Origin: Lentisphaera marina
GTDB taxonomy: Bacteria > Verrucomicrobiota > Lentisphaeria > Lentisphaerales > Lentisphaeraceae
Assembly: GCF_028745505.1 (NCBI RefSeq)
Contig: NZ_JAQZZL010000002.1
Coordinates: forward strand, 2,335,702 to 2,399,701
Direction: 5' to 3'
Length of the DNA stretch: 64,000 bases
Positions within the stretch are counted from its first letter, which is position 1. Every line of letters begins with the position of its first letter. The notes beneath the pieces are model-generated. The model saw only the letters and a list, made by a program, of their open reading frames with translations, was not told the origin of the DNA and ran no database searches. This document shows positions 63,029-64,000 of this stretch, piece by piece. The translations under genes were made by a program, and so were the position numbers.

Positions 63029-63672
63029 CACACTACCTTTTTTAAATTTAACCATTTTCTACTAATTTCTTCATGAAGAGACTTTAACTCCTCTTTGGCT
63101 TTTTTATCGTGCCATTCTAAAACACATAAGCCTTGAGTCATCGTATCTGCATAAGCTACCCTACTTCCAAGTTTACTCTCTAACATCTCTAAGGGATACT
63201 CTTTCAAGACCATTTCTGTCTCTTGAGAAATCAATGTTCTTCCATTAAATTTGTTAACCAAAAAAGCAGCTTTGATTGCCGGGTTAATTGCTTGTGCCTC
63301 TTCTATTTTGTTAACCATCTTACTACTGGCCCAAATGTCAAGAGGTGAAGGCCCCACAGGTAATAGAATTAAATCACTTAAAGCAATGCTTACAGCCGCT
63401 AAAGTATCGACATTAGGTGATCCATCAATAATTACAGTATCATACTCTTCTGCGAGCCTTAAAGCTTGTTTACGAAGGACGACCGCATTCGGCAAACTAA
63501 TGAGCATGACATCGTTCTGTTCTCTTTGCCCTTGCCACGCTAAGGCTGAGCCCTGTGAATCAGTGTCAATGATGAGTACCTTTTGCCCTTCCTGCTGTAA
63601 ACTGCAAGCCAGATTCACTGCAACCGTCGTCTTCCCTACTCCACCTTTGATATTCAATACGGATATAATCAT
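63028..63672 (-). CDS. parA: ParA-type partition ATPase (type Ib-like)
   Basis: 214 residues, with deviant Walker A NIKGGVGKTTVAVNLA near the very start, Walker A' IDTDSQGSALAW and Walker B TVIIDGSPN. It lacks the N-terminal helix-turn-helix of type Ia ParA, so it matches the short plasmid ParF/ParA-Ib class. It has AGGAGATT upstream. It is followed immediately by an RHH gene and preceded by an AT-rich, repeat-bearing region, the usual order of type Ib loci. Chromosomal ParA near the origin is usually longer and paired with a ParB, which is not seen here. Confidence 0.85.
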   Translation of the reverse strand: MIISVLNIKGGVGKTTVAVNLACSLQQEGQKVLIIDTDSQGSALAWQGQREQNDVMLISLPNAVVLRKQALRLAEEYDTVIIDGSPNVDTLAAVSIALSDLILLPVGPSPLDIWASSKMVNKIEEAQAINPAIKAAFLVNKFNGRTLISQETEMVLKEYPLEMLESKLGSRVAYADTMTQGLCVLEWHDKKAKEELKSLHEEISRKWLNLKKVV

Positions 63673-63739
63673 CTTTTAATCTCCTTTGTTATTTGTTGAC
63701 TCAAGCTAAACCTCTTTTAAACGACTAACAAGAGATAAG

Positions 63740-63891
63740 TATAACTTTTTACTGATTTTATCAATCTTGCATTAATTATTTAATAATATATAAAATATTA
63801 TAATTATATATATTTATAGTATATTAAATAATGAAGTAATTACTTAAATAAGTAATTAAAAACTTTTTAAATATAACTTTTTACTGATTTT
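63740..63891. promoter_or_regulatory. AT-rich direct-repeat region, putative centromere and parA promoter
   Basis: The 20-bp sequence TATAACTTTTTACTGATTTT occurs at 63740-63759 and 63872-63891, 132 bp apart. Between them lies almost pure A/T sequence with a perfect 10-bp palindrome, TAATTACTTA-AA-TAAGTAATTA (63837-63858). The position upstream of parA matches parS of type Ib plasmids. The remaining 63892-64000 shows nothing I can name. Confidence 0.65.
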
Positions 63892-64000
63892 CATCATGCA
63901 ATAAAGTATAACCAAAAGCGGATTCTCCCCTAAATGGCTAGGATTTGAAGGTGAAGAATGTCCAGGCCAAGGGGTATTTAAGCACAAATAAGGCTATTCC

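Overview
The window looks like a piece of a Lentisphaera-like genome (phylum Lentisphaerota, PVC group). This rests on moderate-to-low GC, a prepilin-type protein with the H-X9-DG signature, an ECF sigma factor paired with an atypical Ser/Thr kinase, two secreted formylglycine sulfatases, an AraC-controlled glycan locus, and short N-terminal NPY-type tags on membrane proteins. This taxonomic call is an inference from gene content; no rRNA or tRNA gene was recognised.

Layout. 1-8.7 kb: end of a lactonase-type beta-propeller gene, a secretion-type pseudopilin, an ECF sigma/kinase pair, an SLC12-like permease, a sulfatase and a small membrane protein. 9.1-10.8 kb: a complete IS1380-family element (13-bp inverted repeats, 5-bp target duplication) whose transposase is split by one in-frame stop. 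10.9-14.7 kb: HEAT-repeat protein, second sulfatase, NnrS. 14.8-15.9 kb: four tandem copies of a ~252-bp repeat plus short repeats. 15.9-26.6 kb: an AraC regulator divergent from an operon holding a secreted (alpha/alpha)6 glycosidase, a solute-binding-protein/permease fusion, a MalG-type permease with a large extra domain, and a GH127 beta-L-arabinofuranosidase. The importer has no ATPase gene here. 27-34.5 kb: aspS-mnmA, an OlsF-like double acyltransferase, ruvC with a non-standard start, a tandem redoxin and a small membrane protein.

34.5-41.9 kb is a membrane-lipid modification cluster: a five-gene minus-strand operon (SDR, FAD oxidoreductase, DUF1365, CfaS-type methyltransferase, MerR/B12-domain regulator) divergent from DUF4345, a thioredoxin-fold lipoprotein, a fatty-acid desaturase and a thioesterase. 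It resembles the light/singlet-oxygen-responsive clusters of proteobacteria. 42.2-44 kb: the ribosome hibernation factor gene hpf has been cut after its fourth codon by an IS5-like element. 44.2-52.3 kb: zinc-ribbon protein, OmpA-family protein and a MFS-PlsC-AMP-ligase fusion, then the conserved rpmH-rnpA-yidD-yidC-jag block.

52.3-54.3 kb: an ISL3-family element sits in the T-tract of the jag terminator and is itself split by a 728-bp IS1595-family element. 54.3-61 kb: a BvgS-like hybrid kinase, a cNMP/CBS/DUF294 protein coupled to a DnaQ-like exonuclease, and a small unknown gene. 61-62.6 kb: an IS1182-family element flanked by two copies of a terminator hairpin. 62.6-64 kb: a ParA/ribbon-helix-helix pair with an AT-rich, direct-repeat region upstream, which fits a type Ib partition system with its centromere.

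The clearest observations are the mobile-element history (five elements with readable boundaries, two of them at terminators, one destroying hpf), the unusual ABC importer, the lipid cluster with a regulator lacking the usual cobalamin motif, and the partition locus.
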